NCBI GenBank assembly: GCA_946055365.1 | Contig: CAMGFM010000017.1 | Coordinates: forward strand, 1-12,060 | DNA from: an uncultured Prevotella sp. | GTDB taxonomy: Bacteria; Bacteroidota; Bacteroidia; Bacteroidales; Bacteroidaceae | Length of the DNA stretch: 12,060 nucleotides | Reading direction: 5' to 3' | Shown here: positions 1 through 7,345 of the stretch, in pieces | Layout: each line of letters begins with the position of its first letter | How positions within the stretch are numbered: the first letter of the stretch is position 1 | Program-made: the position numbers and the translations under genes | The notes under the pieces: model-generated | Databases searched by the model: none | Seen by the model: only the letters and a program-made list of their open reading frames with translations | What the model was told of the DNA's origin: nothing

Positions 1-1751
1 TTCTTCACGGCATGTTCCGGGTCTTGTATTGCGGCGACAGCGTAACGCTCTGCCCTAGTAAGCACGCCATTGTACTTCTTGGCATTGAGGTTTACACGCT
101 TCTTTTGCTTCAGGAGATTGAATATTTCTGCCTTCAGCTCTGCTTTCTTTGCCATTGCTTCGGCTTCAGCCTGTTTTTTGGCATTGGCATTGGCTGCCTC
201 CTGTTTCTGCTTCTGCTCCTCAAGTTTCTTTAGCTCTTGTGCTGCATTGTCGGCATATATTGCGGCTTGGTCTGATGCCTCTGCGGTTTGTTTGGCACGC
301 TCTGTGTTTTTTTTTGCAATTGTATCGACATCAGTAGTATCTTTAGGAGCTGGTCCTTGAAAATAATTTATGGCACCCCATATAGCGAGTCCTAAGACAA
401 GGGTTGCAATCACTCCGATAAAGAGTTCTTTCCAATGGAACAGTTCTTTGTCTTTGTGGTTGCCGTTGTCTTGGCTGTCTTTTTTGCGTCCGTCTTTTTT
501 TCCAGACACATTGCCGCGAGAACCGCCGCCAATGGTGGTAACGGTGATGGGTTTGGGCGTTTGCATAAGGCTCTTGTCCACAGTGATGGTTATGATGCAG
601 GCCTTATTGTCCCTGTCCACTTTCATGTCTGTGATGACAGTGTACTTATATACACCTGCTTTCAGCGTAGATGGAGACACTCTCAGCTGTTTGTTCAGTA
701 CTTTCTCGGCCTTTGCTCTCTTGTCCTTGCTGTCGGGGCTTGTGATAATCTCGTCTATGGAGTCATCGCCAATGTAGAAATGGATGTCTTTCTGTCTGAT
801 GCCTTTCTGCACGGTGGCTTTGCCGTCTTCAGCTTTGTCTTTCCATTCAACGGTGATGTCATACCACACTGGCTCAGGATTCATTTTGCAGTCTATGCGT
901 CTGCCTTGCTTGTCAAGAGTTACGGTGGCACCGTCCATGCTCAGCCTGTTGTCGGGTGCTTCAAGCACGTCCTTGAGACAGAAGGTGACGGGCTTGTAGG
1001 TGCAGAACGCCGTGTCGTCCTTGCTCGCGGTATATTCGTCTGTGGGCAGTGACATCTTGTGGCCTTGCTTATGACCGTCCACATACACCTCAAACGCAGT
1101 CTTGGGCAGGGGTATGATGAGGTTGTCAAGCCCGGGGCTGACGCTGGCCTGACAGTTAGTGCCTATCTCTATGTCCTTGTAGGGCGCGAAGCACTTGTGA
1201 TTGGTGTTCTCAAAGAACTGCGCCAGCTTGTCTTCTGCCACGCAAGCCACGCCCGTGGAGCCCGTGGGGTTCATTGAGACATGCTCGCAGTACGATTGTT
1301 CCAGAGGATATTTCATCACTATGGGGCGGAACAGCTCGCTGTCGATGTCTACGTTGAGAAATTCCCTGCGCCCGTCTGCCACGGTGCGCATATATTTGCT
1401 CACGAAGAGTTCGTAGACCTCCCTCATCAGTGTGTAGGGGCTTTTGCCGTCCTGCATCTGCGCGCCCCTCGTGATGGAGAGGGCTATGGTGAGGCAGCCC
1501 GATGGCTCTGCGTCATAGCATTTCACTTTAGTGTCTATGAGCATATAGAGCATATAGTCGTCGGTGTGCTTCACCACGTATACGGGAACCTCATTTATGA
1601 CGGGCGTGCGATAGAGGTTGTTGCTCTCATTGCCCGCCAGTACTCCTACAGTAGCCAATGGCGCAAAGCCTGCCCTGCGCACCTTGGTGCCTCCTATGCG
1701 CAGTCCCATCTGCGGGACGCGCATGGGTTGTGCTGTATTGTTTGTCGGCAT
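1..1751 (-). CDS. Single-pass membrane protein: large cytosolic domain, TM helix, periplasmic coiled coil (3' end beyond window)
   Basis: I read this frame directly: ATG at 1749-1751, then 583 codons without a stop to the left edge. Residues 1-400 form one or two mixed or beta-rich domains, with a GLRIGGTKVRRAGFAPLAT N-terminus, VPVYVVKHTDDYMLYMLID at 55-73 and many cysteines. I do not recognise the family. A flexible Gly/Lys/Asp-rich linker (408-436) leads to one membrane helix (443-464, FIGVIATLVLGLAIWGAI). The linker is strongly basic and the segment after the helix is acidic (APKDTTDVD), so by the positive-inside rule the N-domain is cytosolic and the C-terminus periplasmic. Residues 475-555 are Ala/Lys/Glu/Gln-rich coiled coil. 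The gene lies 60 bp after the GTPase gene, and I infer that its cytosolic domain is the GTPase's partner and that it signals across the membrane. An A9 run at 307-315 lies in the coiled-coil start. An AAGG lies 16 nt before the ATG, too far for a normal site. Confidence 0.85.
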   Translation of the reverse strand, partial: MPTNNTAQPMRVPQMGLRIGGTKVRRAGFAPLATVGVLAGNESNNLYRTPVINEVPVYVVKHTDDYMLYMLIDTKVKCYDAEPSGCLTIALSITRGAQMQDGKSPYTLMREVYELFVSKYMRTVADGRREFLNVDIDSELFRPIVMKYPLEQSYCEHVSMNPTGSTGVACVAEDKLAQFFENTNHKCFAPYKDIEIGTNCQASVSPGLDNLIIPLPKTAFEVYVDGHKQGHKMSLPTDEYTASKDDTAFCTYKPVTFCLKDVLEAPDNRLSMDGATVTLDKQGRRIDCKMNPEPVWYDITVEWKDKAEDGKATVQKGIRQKDIHFYIGDDSIDEIITSPDSKDKRAKAEKVLNKQLRVSPSTLKAGVYKYTVITDMKVDRDNKACIITITVDKSLMQTPKPITVTTIGGGSRGNVSGKKDGRKKDSQDNGNHKDKELFHWKELFIGVIATLVLGLAIWGAINYFQGPAPKDTTDVDTIAKKNTERAKQTAEASDQAAIYADNAAQELKKLEEQKQKQEAANANAKKQAEAEAMAKKAELKAEIFNLLKQKKRVNLNAKKYNGVLTRAERYAVAAIQDPEHAVK

Positions 1752-1811
1752 AGTCTTGTTTTGTTTACCTTATGTTATGTTATCCATGTTTTCGCTAACT
1801 CACATGCTCTC

Positions 1812-3668
1812 TCAGTTGCCTCCGCCCAGCATGTCTCTCAGCTTGTCAATAAAAGTTCTCTCTCTGGTGCCGCCTGTTATATCGCGTATGATGTCCATTA
1901 TCTCCACGCTGTCGTTCTTGTCAAAGCTGAAAACGTCGCCGAGATAGAACTGTCCGAGCGAGAATGTGAACACCAAGGGGCTGTAGCCAGTGGCGCGGTT
2001 GATGCGCCGTGACTGTCGGCAAAGGGCTTTGAGTGCCTCCACTGGGCCCGTGTAGTGGTGGAGCAGCAGGTCGCGCGCCTTTTCGCCGCGCTCGCTTCTC
2101 TCGCCAAGCACGTCGGCCTTGGTCACGATGAAGTGTATGGCATCCACCTTGTTCATTATGTCCTTGTTTTGCGGCAGTGAGAACAGCGACACGAACTTGT
2201 TGAGGATGGTGAGCTGCGAGATGTATTTCTTGCGTATGCGCTCGTCTATGATGTTGCCGTCTTCGTCCTTTATCTTTTCCACATATTCAATCTTCACCTT
2301 GTCCTTGGTGGCATCCACGATGATGAAGAAAGCCTTGCGGTTGCTGTTGCTCATGAGATTGGTCGCTCCCGTGCCCATGTCTGCCAATGACGGCTCGGCG
2401 TTCTCCGCTATTCTTGTGGCAAACTCTTCGCCCGACATCTCCACAAGGTTGATGTTGTGGTTGATGATTTTGCCTCTTCTGGTCTCCTCATACACCGTGC
2501 CGTTGATGGTGGTGACAAACGAGCCGAAGGTAGAGCCAGGAGTCAGTCCGGCATGGGCATATTCCTGCAGGGCGGCTGCATATTCTCCGCCGTTGATTTT
2601 CATGTTGAGAGTGTAGTTGTTGCCGTTGGCGCCTGTCAGACCCATGAGCAGACAGGTCTTGCCCGTGCCTGGAGTGCCGAAAAGATACACGTCGGTGCAG
2701 TCGGGCATGGCCTCTATGTATGGGTTTTCCATCATAAAGTCCTGGAGATTGGGAAGTAGTTGGCGGTCAATTTCCAGTCTCTCCCAGCTGTCTTCGGTGA
2801 TTAGCCCCTCGTCTTCAAGCTCCCATTTTTTGAAGATGTCGTATGACACTATTCTCTTCACATCTGCAACGCCAAATTCCGACGGATTGCTCTTCATCTT
2901 TGCCAGCATTTCGTCGCGCATGGCGTAGTATTTTGAGTTGATGTCGTTGATGAACGGGCTTGAGGAGTGCGCTTCACGATAGTCATACACATCGAAGATG
3001 TCGCCAGTGTGCTTTATGTCGTCCCATACCTGAAACTCGTTGAGCGCGTTGTTGGCTTCCACGACATGCCTGCCCAACGGCCAGTCGCTGATGTAGCGTG
3101 TGAGGCTGCTCTTGCTGATAGCCATCTTTGTAATCTCCCACGACAGTTTGTCCAGTTCATCCATGTGGATGGTGTCGGGGTGTCTCTCGCGATATTTTTT
3201 CAGCTCCTTATAGTCGTTGCGGTCAAGCGTTTCCCACTCCAGAGCCTCTCTTTGCGCCTTTTCTTCGTGCGCTTTTCTTGCGCGCTCTTCTTCTTCACGT
3301 CTCCTTTGTTCCATCTCTGCCGCCTGCAGCTTGTCTGGCAGGCTGTTGCTTATGTGTGTTATGTTGGCTGCCTTTTGGGCGGCAGGATATTTTGATAGGT
3401 ATTCGCGGCAGAGACTCATGAGAGATCTTATCTCTTGGGGCGTGTTCTGTGATGCTGTCTCTATGCTTCTGCACAGCTCGACCTCTTGCGGGTCTCTTGC
3501 AAGGTCGGTAAGCTCGGTGTAGAGTGCGGAGCTGATGCAGCCCTTGAAGTCATCTATGTGCAGGTCGTCCCATTGTTCAAGCAGTTTTTTCAGGTCATTG
3601 GCACTTATGTTTGCCCTGTTTTTTATCTGGTTGAGCAGCATTTGCTTCTTGTTTCCTAATGTTGGCAT
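1812..3668 (-). CDS. Helical-repeat P-loop GTPase
   Basis: The protein has 618 aa. Residues 1-115 are helical. A charged coiled coil rich in Glu and Arg spans about 117-146. Degenerate units of about 35 residues with a Y-x-x-x-(H/Y/W)-P signature follow or flank it (REYLSKYP near 88-95, KYRERHP 158-164, RYISDWP 191-197, DYREAHS 229-235). The C-terminal half is a nucleotide-binding domain: P-loop GTPGTGKT (331-338), a strand ending VEMSG (409-413) in the G3 place, FFIIVDAT (447-454) and G4 TKAD (516-519), which indicates GTP preference. No membrane helix is seen, so it is cytosolic. G3 carries Glu instead of Asp. The domain resembles, from memory, the GTPases paired with GAP1-type proteins in predicted bacterial conflict systems; this needs a profile search. 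The start is ATG 3668; the stop TGA is 1812-1814. The gene for its likely membrane partner follows after 60 bp. Confidence 0.85.
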   Translation of the reverse strand: MPTLGNKKQMLLNQIKNRANISANDLKKLLEQWDDLHIDDFKGCISSALYTELTDLARDPQEVELCRSIETASQNTPQEIRSLMSLCREYLSKYPAAQKAANITHISNSLPDKLQAAEMEQRRREEEERARKAHEEKAQREALEWETLDRNDYKELKKYRERHPDTIHMDELDKLSWEITKMAISKSSLTRYISDWPLGRHVVEANNALNEFQVWDDIKHTGDIFDVYDYREAHSSSPFINDINSKYYAMRDEMLAKMKSNPSEFGVADVKRIVSYDIFKKWELEDEGLITEDSWERLEIDRQLLPNLQDFMMENPYIEAMPDCTDVYLFGTPGTGKTCLLMGLTGANGNNYTLNMKINGGEYAAALQEYAHAGLTPGSTFGSFVTTINGTVYEETRRGKIINHNINLVEMSGEEFATRIAENAEPSLADMGTGATNLMSNSNRKAFFIIVDATKDKVKIEYVEKIKDEDGNIIDERIRKKYISQLTILNKFVSLFSLPQNKDIMNKVDAIHFIVTKADVLGERSERGEKARDLLLHHYTGPVEALKALCRQSRRINRATGYSPLVFTFSLGQFYLGDVFSFDKNDSVEIMDIIRDITGGTRERTFIDKLRDMLGGGN

Positions 3669-3834
3669 GGTGTATGTCGTTTATGTGGTTTAATAATTAA
3701 GTGGTGTGACTGTGTCTGTGAGGCGTGTAGGCGGCGCGTGATGTCACGTGGCCATGACGAGAAGCCTTGTCGTGAAGCCCCTGATGACGTAGACGCGTCG
3801 CAGAGTGATGCTTGCTGTGCCGTAGGTGTGGCGG
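3669..3834 (-). other. 166-bp spacer before the GTPase gene
   Basis: No open reading frame of interest is seen. It contains a hyphenated palindrome CGTGA-TG-TCACG (3737-3748) and a GACGCGTC palindrome (3792-3799). The last 30 nt before the GTPase start are AT-rich without a Shine-Dalgarno sequence, as is common in Bacteroidota. Confidence 0.4.
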
Positions 3835-4785
3835 TCAGAGTTTGTTGCCGTGTCCTTTCAGGCTGCCAAGTCTCGGTCCGATGGAAGTGGGCGACTTTGT
3901 CACGAGATAGTTGAGCAGCACGAGCAGGTGCAGAGCGGCATATAAGATCCATCCCAGGGTGGTGTTGCCGTCGGAGTTTCTCAGTTTGTTGGCGAATATC
4001 GGCTCGGGCTTCTTGCCGAGGTCAAACTTTGCGTAGCCGTCCTGGCGGTAGGGGCTGCCGTAGCCGCCCGTTATCACGGGTATGAGTTTGTTTTCTTCCT
4101 CAAACTCCCTTATCTTGTTCTCTGTCTTTTGCCAGATTTTATCCTCGAGTTTGGAGAGAGAGCTGGCAATAGACGCCATCTTCATGACGTTCCAGCTGTT
4201 GATGTCTTTTTGGAGCTTCTTCAGTTCACCGTCTCTTGCTATTTTCGTGATGCTTTCGGCCTTTGCAGCCCAGGAGTCCACGTTGCCGTTCACGATCTCG
4301 GCATAGTCGGCGAGCGGGTCGCTGTATCGTCCTCTCTGGCTTGACGACATGTAGTTCTTGAGTTGCTCTGCGGCATCGTTAATGAACTTGCTTCGCTGCG
4401 CGTCATAGCTGTCATAGAGGTTGTTGATGGCGTTAATCTCTTCTTGTGCCTGCTGTTTCCATTCGTTCTGCTCCTGCATGACGAAGAAGAAACGCTGGAA
4501 AGGCTTTGCAAACAGCACCGCCACTGCCACGTAGGCCACGAGACAGCCCCATTCCACGAGTCTCCATTTCTCTCTGTTGTCTTCCATGCCCTTGGCCTTG
4601 ATGCTCATGAAGAGCAGAAAGGCGAGCCCTGCCAGAAAAGCTACGGCTGCGATGACGGCACCGCCGAGAGAGCCGTCATTGGAGTGCAGCAGCTGGCCGA
4701 AGAATGTCACTGAGGCTATGCCTGCAAGCCCCACGAGTGCCAATATGTTGGCTATTGAAACACTGTCTTTGCCTTTTCCTTTCAT
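3835..4785 (-). CDS. Four-helix membrane protein with a long charged helical loop
   Basis: The protein has 316 aa; I do not recognise the family. Hydrophobic helices lie near residues 12-32, 40-61, 77-95 and 275-295. Between helices three and four is a soluble region of about 180 residues (100-235), rich in Glu, Lys, Gln and Asn and probably coiled coil, followed by GGYGSPYRQDGYAKF near 240-254. If the Lys-rich N-terminus is cytosolic, an even number of helices places both termini inside and the large loop in the periplasm. That would put the loop in the same compartment as the protease. The start is ATG 4785 with no visible Shine-Dalgarno sequence; the stop is TGA 3835-3837. It is 70 bp from the protease gene and 166 bp from the GTPase gene, consistent with an accessory membrane partner. 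Channel, scaffold or regulator are all possible. Confidence 0.8.
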   Translation of the reverse strand: MKGKGKDSVSIANILALVGLAGIASVTFFGQLLHSNDGSLGGAVIAAVAFLAGLAFLLFMSIKAKGMEDNREKWRLVEWGCLVAYVAVAVLFAKPFQRFFFVMQEQNEWKQQAQEEINAINNLYDSYDAQRSKFINDAAEQLKNYMSSSQRGRYSDPLADYAEIVNGNVDSWAAKAESITKIARDGELKKLQKDINSWNVMKMASIASSLSKLEDKIWQKTENKIREFEEENKLIPVITGGYGSPYRQDGYAKFDLGKKPEPIFANKLRNSDGNTTLGWILYAALHLLVLLNYLVTKSPTSIGPRLGSLKGHGNKL

Positions 4786-4855
4786 AGTAAAGATGAATTT
4801 ATTGTTTGTTTGCTTGTTATGTTTTTTATTTGTTTATACTGATATGGCTCTCGTG

Positions 4856-6871
4856 TCATTTCACCTTCTCGAGCTGGAAGTCATAGCTCTTGACCTTGTT
4901 CTTGTAGCAAGTGGCGAGCAGCAGTCCGTTTTTGTCGGCCTTGCACACATATTCGTCAAGCATGAGAGAGTTGCCCTTTTCGTCACGTGCCTGTCGCGTG
5001 AGGTTGATGACGAATCTATCGCTTTGCCATGTCACCGTGAGGGGTGCCTGGTAGACAGTCTTGAGATTGACGGTGCGGTATTCCACGCGTCCTGCCGTTG
5101 GAGAGGTGAATATGAAGTAGGTCCACATGTCGTCAACCTTTGTGCCATTGTTGTCTATAATCAGCTCGTGGGTGCTTTTCCACACTCCGACGAGCTTGTT
5201 GTGGTCCTTCATTATATCCTTGAAGTTGGCAAGCTCTCCGCCAGTGGCGTTGAGTGCATCCTTGAGCTGTATGGTAGGCCCTATGGGGTGAGACTTGTCA
5301 AACTGTTTTGCGGTCATGGTGAGTATCTTTATCACCTCTTCGGTTGACAGATCCTTTTTCTTGCTCTTGAGCAGTGCCACTGCGCCTGCCACAACGGGCG
5401 ATGCCATTGACGTGCCTTGCATTTCTTGGAATCCGGTGCTGGGATCGGCAGCCACGCCGCATTTCTTCCAGAACGGTGCGCAGTGTTTTGGGGTGACGCT
5501 CCACAGTCCCACTCCCGGTGCGGACACTGTGCTGTAGTCCACTTGCCGTGACGGCACTTTGCCGAAGTTGGAGAATTCTGCCATCTGTCCCTTTCCGTCC
5601 ACGGCTTCCACCTTTATGATGGCATTGCTTCTGTTTTTCGGGTCCATGCCCATGAGCAGTGTCTGGTTGCCGGCGGCGGTTACGATCACGCAGTTGTGGT
5701 CGTTGGCGGCCTTGAATATATAGTCCCACAGAGCCTCGCCGCGCTTGTCGGCGTTGGCGGCGACATCCACCTGAGTGTCTATTGGGGTCTTTTCAGTGCC
5801 TTTGGGATAGAATCTTCCGATAGACAGGTTCACCACGTCTGCGCCGTGATACACTGCATAGAGAATGCCCTCCATTATGTTGAAGCTGCTGAGCTGGTCG
5901 CCGAGCGAGATGGGTATCCACGAACATTCGGGAGCTATGCCCGAGCAGCCGAGGGCGTTGTTTTGTCCGCCGATGGCCAGTCCTGCCACATGAGAGCCGT
6001 GGCTGAACGATGACAGTTCGTCTATGGAGCGTGGCATACGCGCCGGCGGCAGCACCATATTGGTCTTTGAAGGTATGTGTATGCGGTCGCTGTAGCGTTG
6101 TCCTATCTCTGGGTTTGTCAGGTCGAAATAGCTGTCGATGATGGCCACTTTCACGTCCTTGGAGCCACGTGTTATGCCCCATGCGTCATAGGCTTGTATG
6201 AGCCTGAAGTACTCGTCGTAGGACGGTGTGGCAAATCCCGGGTCGCTGGGTTTGGCTGCCTCTTCCATAATCTCGTTTGTTGCCACCCTAAAGTCTATGC
6301 CCCTTATCTTCTGGGGCAGCTCATTGGCGGTCTGAATGAGTCTGTCTTGCGGCACAAGGAGCAGCATGGAGCCTATGGTGGGGTTGTAATAGGCTATCTT
6401 ATAGCTGTTGTCGGGATAGACTTGCTTGAACTGTCGCGCGAAGTTGGCCATGTCTTTCTTCAGCTCTTTGGAGTTGAAGAACACGATGAGCTGATCTGCC
6501 ACAATCATGCTTGTGGTGTCCTCGGGGTTGACGACGCGGTCGGTAGAGTCAACTGGCGGTATATAGTTGTCTTCGGGCGCAGGCAGCTCCTCCACGCCGG
6601 GTATGCTGTCGTTCCATCCTGCCACCGGGTCCTCACGGCGCAGCTCTTCGGGTGCGTCCTTGTAGGGGTTGGCGATAGAATCCTTTTCGTTGAACGGGTC
6701 GTCATACCCGTTTCTGATGTTGTCGCAGCCTTTGAGCAGCAGTGCCAGCAGCAGGCTTATGACTGCCATGCCGAGCAGGAATAGCAGAGTTCTCCCCAGG
6801 CATCCTCCTGCGCCGAAAGGCTGCCAGAAAGGCGTGCGTGGTGACGGGTTGCCGTTTGTGTTGTTTGTCAT
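4856..6871 (-). CDS. Membrane-anchored subtilisin-like serine protease (S8) with C-terminal lipocalin-like segment
   Basis: The protein has 671 aa. A 24-residue polar N-terminus precedes a hydrophobic helix (about 27-47) ending in LLLKGC; Cys49 could be a lipidation site, but Lys at -2 is atypical, so a type II anchor is equally likely. A Pro/Asp/Glu-rich linker (50-120) and a segment at about 122-200 resembling an I9-type propeptide follow. The S8 catalytic domain (about 215-545) shows Asp246 (AIIDS), His291 (HGSHVAG), oxyanion Asn402 (TAAGNQ) and Ser488 (GTSMASP). The whole triad is intact, although the usual DTG after Asp is DSYFD. Residues about 550-671 are beta-rich and begin LVGVWKSTHEL, like a lipocalin-type barrel. 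The catalytic part should face the periplasm or outside. The gene sits between the SrfBC pair and a membrane/GTPase trio, so it may process or be the effector of the same system. Protease identity is secure; substrate unknown. Confidence 0.92.
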   Translation of the reverse strand: MTNNTNGNPSPRTPFWQPFGAGGCLGRTLLFLLGMAVISLLLALLLKGCDNIRNGYDDPFNEKDSIANPYKDAPEELRREDPVAGWNDSIPGVEELPAPEDNYIPPVDSTDRVVNPEDTTSMIVADQLIVFFNSKELKKDMANFARQFKQVYPDNSYKIAYYNPTIGSMLLLVPQDRLIQTANELPQKIRGIDFRVATNEIMEEAAKPSDPGFATPSYDEYFRLIQAYDAWGITRGSKDVKVAIIDSYFDLTNPEIGQRYSDRIHIPSKTNMVLPPARMPRSIDELSSFSHGSHVAGLAIGGQNNALGCSGIAPECSWIPISLGDQLSSFNIMEGILYAVYHGADVVNLSIGRFYPKGTEKTPIDTQVDVAANADKRGEALWDYIFKAANDHNCVIVTAAGNQTLLMGMDPKNRSNAIIKVEAVDGKGQMAEFSNFGKVPSRQVDYSTVSAPGVGLWSVTPKHCAPFWKKCGVAADPSTGFQEMQGTSMASPVVAGAVALLKSKKKDLSTEEVIKILTMTAKQFDKSHPIGPTIQLKDALNATGGELANFKDIMKDHNKLVGVWKSTHELIIDNNGTKVDDMWTYFIFTSPTAGRVEYRTVNLKTVYQAPLTVTWQSDRFVINLTRQARDEKGNSLMLDEYVCKADKNGLLLATCYKNKVKSYDFQLEKVK

Positions 6872-6878
6872 AACTTTG

Positions 6879-6883
6879 CCTTT
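6879..6883 (-). promoter_or_regulatory. Ribosome-binding site of the protease gene
   Basis: AAAGG lies 7 nt upstream of the ATG at 6871, the same sequence and spacing as before srfC. It decides the start: longer in-frame extensions upstream have non-protein-like composition. Confidence 0.55.
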
Positions 6884-6975
6884 GTTGTTTGATGTTTTAC
6901 ATTGTAGTGATGTCGTGTGCCACCATCTATGTTTTTTGTTTGCCGATATTCTGTTTCGTTTGCCTGCATGTGTGA

Positions 6976-7008
6976 CTGTTTGCGAGTCTCCGGGCCTGTT
7001 TGCGAGTC
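6976..7008. repeat. 13-bp direct repeat CTGTTTGCGAGTC, 20-nt period
   Basis: The identical 13-mer occurs at 6976-6988 and 6996-7008, exactly 20 nt apart start to start. It lies about 105-140 nt upstream of the protease start codon, a distance compatible with a regulatory site. Function is unknown. Confidence 0.45.
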
Positions 7009-7088
7009 GCTGTCTTTGTCTGCGTGCCGCTATGCGTGGGCCGCGGGTGCGTGTCATGTGGGGCGCATCCTGCCTTGTGGCTTTGCCC

Positions 7089-7206
7089 AAGTGGCACTTT
7101 TGGGGTGTCAAAGTGCCACTTTTCTGTGGTTAGAGAGCCACTTTAGCAGAGCAGAGAGCCACTTTTGCAAGATGATGTGTGACGCTCCATGCCGTAAGAG
7201 GCACTT
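7089..7206. repeat. Periodic 21-22 nt repeat array, core AGWGSCACTTT
   Basis: Copies of the core begin at 7090, 7112, 7134 and 7155, and a shorter AGAGGCACTT begins at 7197. The position expected near 7176 is degenerate. Spacings are 22, 22, 21 and 42 (two periods). Copies one and two differ at the central G/C in opposite senses, so 7089-7100 and 7110-7121 also form a perfect 12-bp inverted repeat with a 9-nt spacer. The spacing equals about two helical turns, which places the cores on the same DNA face. This fits an array of binding sites or an intergenic repeat family. There are no cas genes, and spacers of about 10 nt rule out CRISPR. Confidence 0.65.
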
Positions 7207-7242
7207 CCCTGCCGTGCAGGAGCGGCTCATGGCACATGACAC

Positions 7243-7260
7243 GGCGCAGATGTCTGCGCC
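7243..7260. repeat. Perfect palindrome downstream of srfC
   Basis: GGCGCAGA, a 2-nt spacer (TG) and TCTGCGCC form a perfect 8-bp inverted repeat. As RNA it would fold as a 7-bp GC-rich stem with a 4-nt loop. It lies 85 nt after the srfC stop and has no U-tract. It could be a stabilising or terminating hairpin, or a dimeric protein-binding site. Confidence 0.55.
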
Positions 7261-7345
7261 CGCGGTGCGGTCTCCGTGGCGTGGAGAGGCGCGGCGGGGC
7301 AGGTGTGGGCAGCCAGTGACAAGTCACGTGGCAGAGAGGTCGTCG

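Larger units (their letters stand above)
6872..7345. other. 474-bp non-coding gap between srfC and the protease gene
   Basis: This is the longest gene-free stretch in the window. Short reading frames here (65 aa on the minus strand at 7130-7327, and an upstream extension of the protease frame to 7111) are basic, Arg/Pro/His-rich and unlike any protein, so I treat the gap as non-coding. It contains a 21-22 nt periodic array (7089-7206), a perfect inverted repeat (7243-7260), a 13-bp direct repeat (6976-7008) and an AAAGG ribosome site for the protease gene. Its size suggests that the protease-led half could have its own promoter, but I could not find a convincing -33/-7 pair. Confidence 0.6.

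Noticed and set aside
6077..6784. 235-aa plus-strand reading frame opposite the protease gene
   Set aside because: It lies antisense to the conserved S8 protease domains; its composition (many Val, His, Gly) is what the opposite strand of GC-rich codons gives, with no motif.
6872..7111. Extended N-terminus for the protease gene
   Set aside because: The extra 80 residues are Arg/His/Pro-rich and overlap the repeat array; the internal ATG at 6871 has AAAGG at 7 nt and leads directly to a normal membrane anchor.
7089..7206. CRISPR array
   Set aside because: Repeat cores are about 11 nt with about 10 nt between them and degenerate; no cas genes are in the window.
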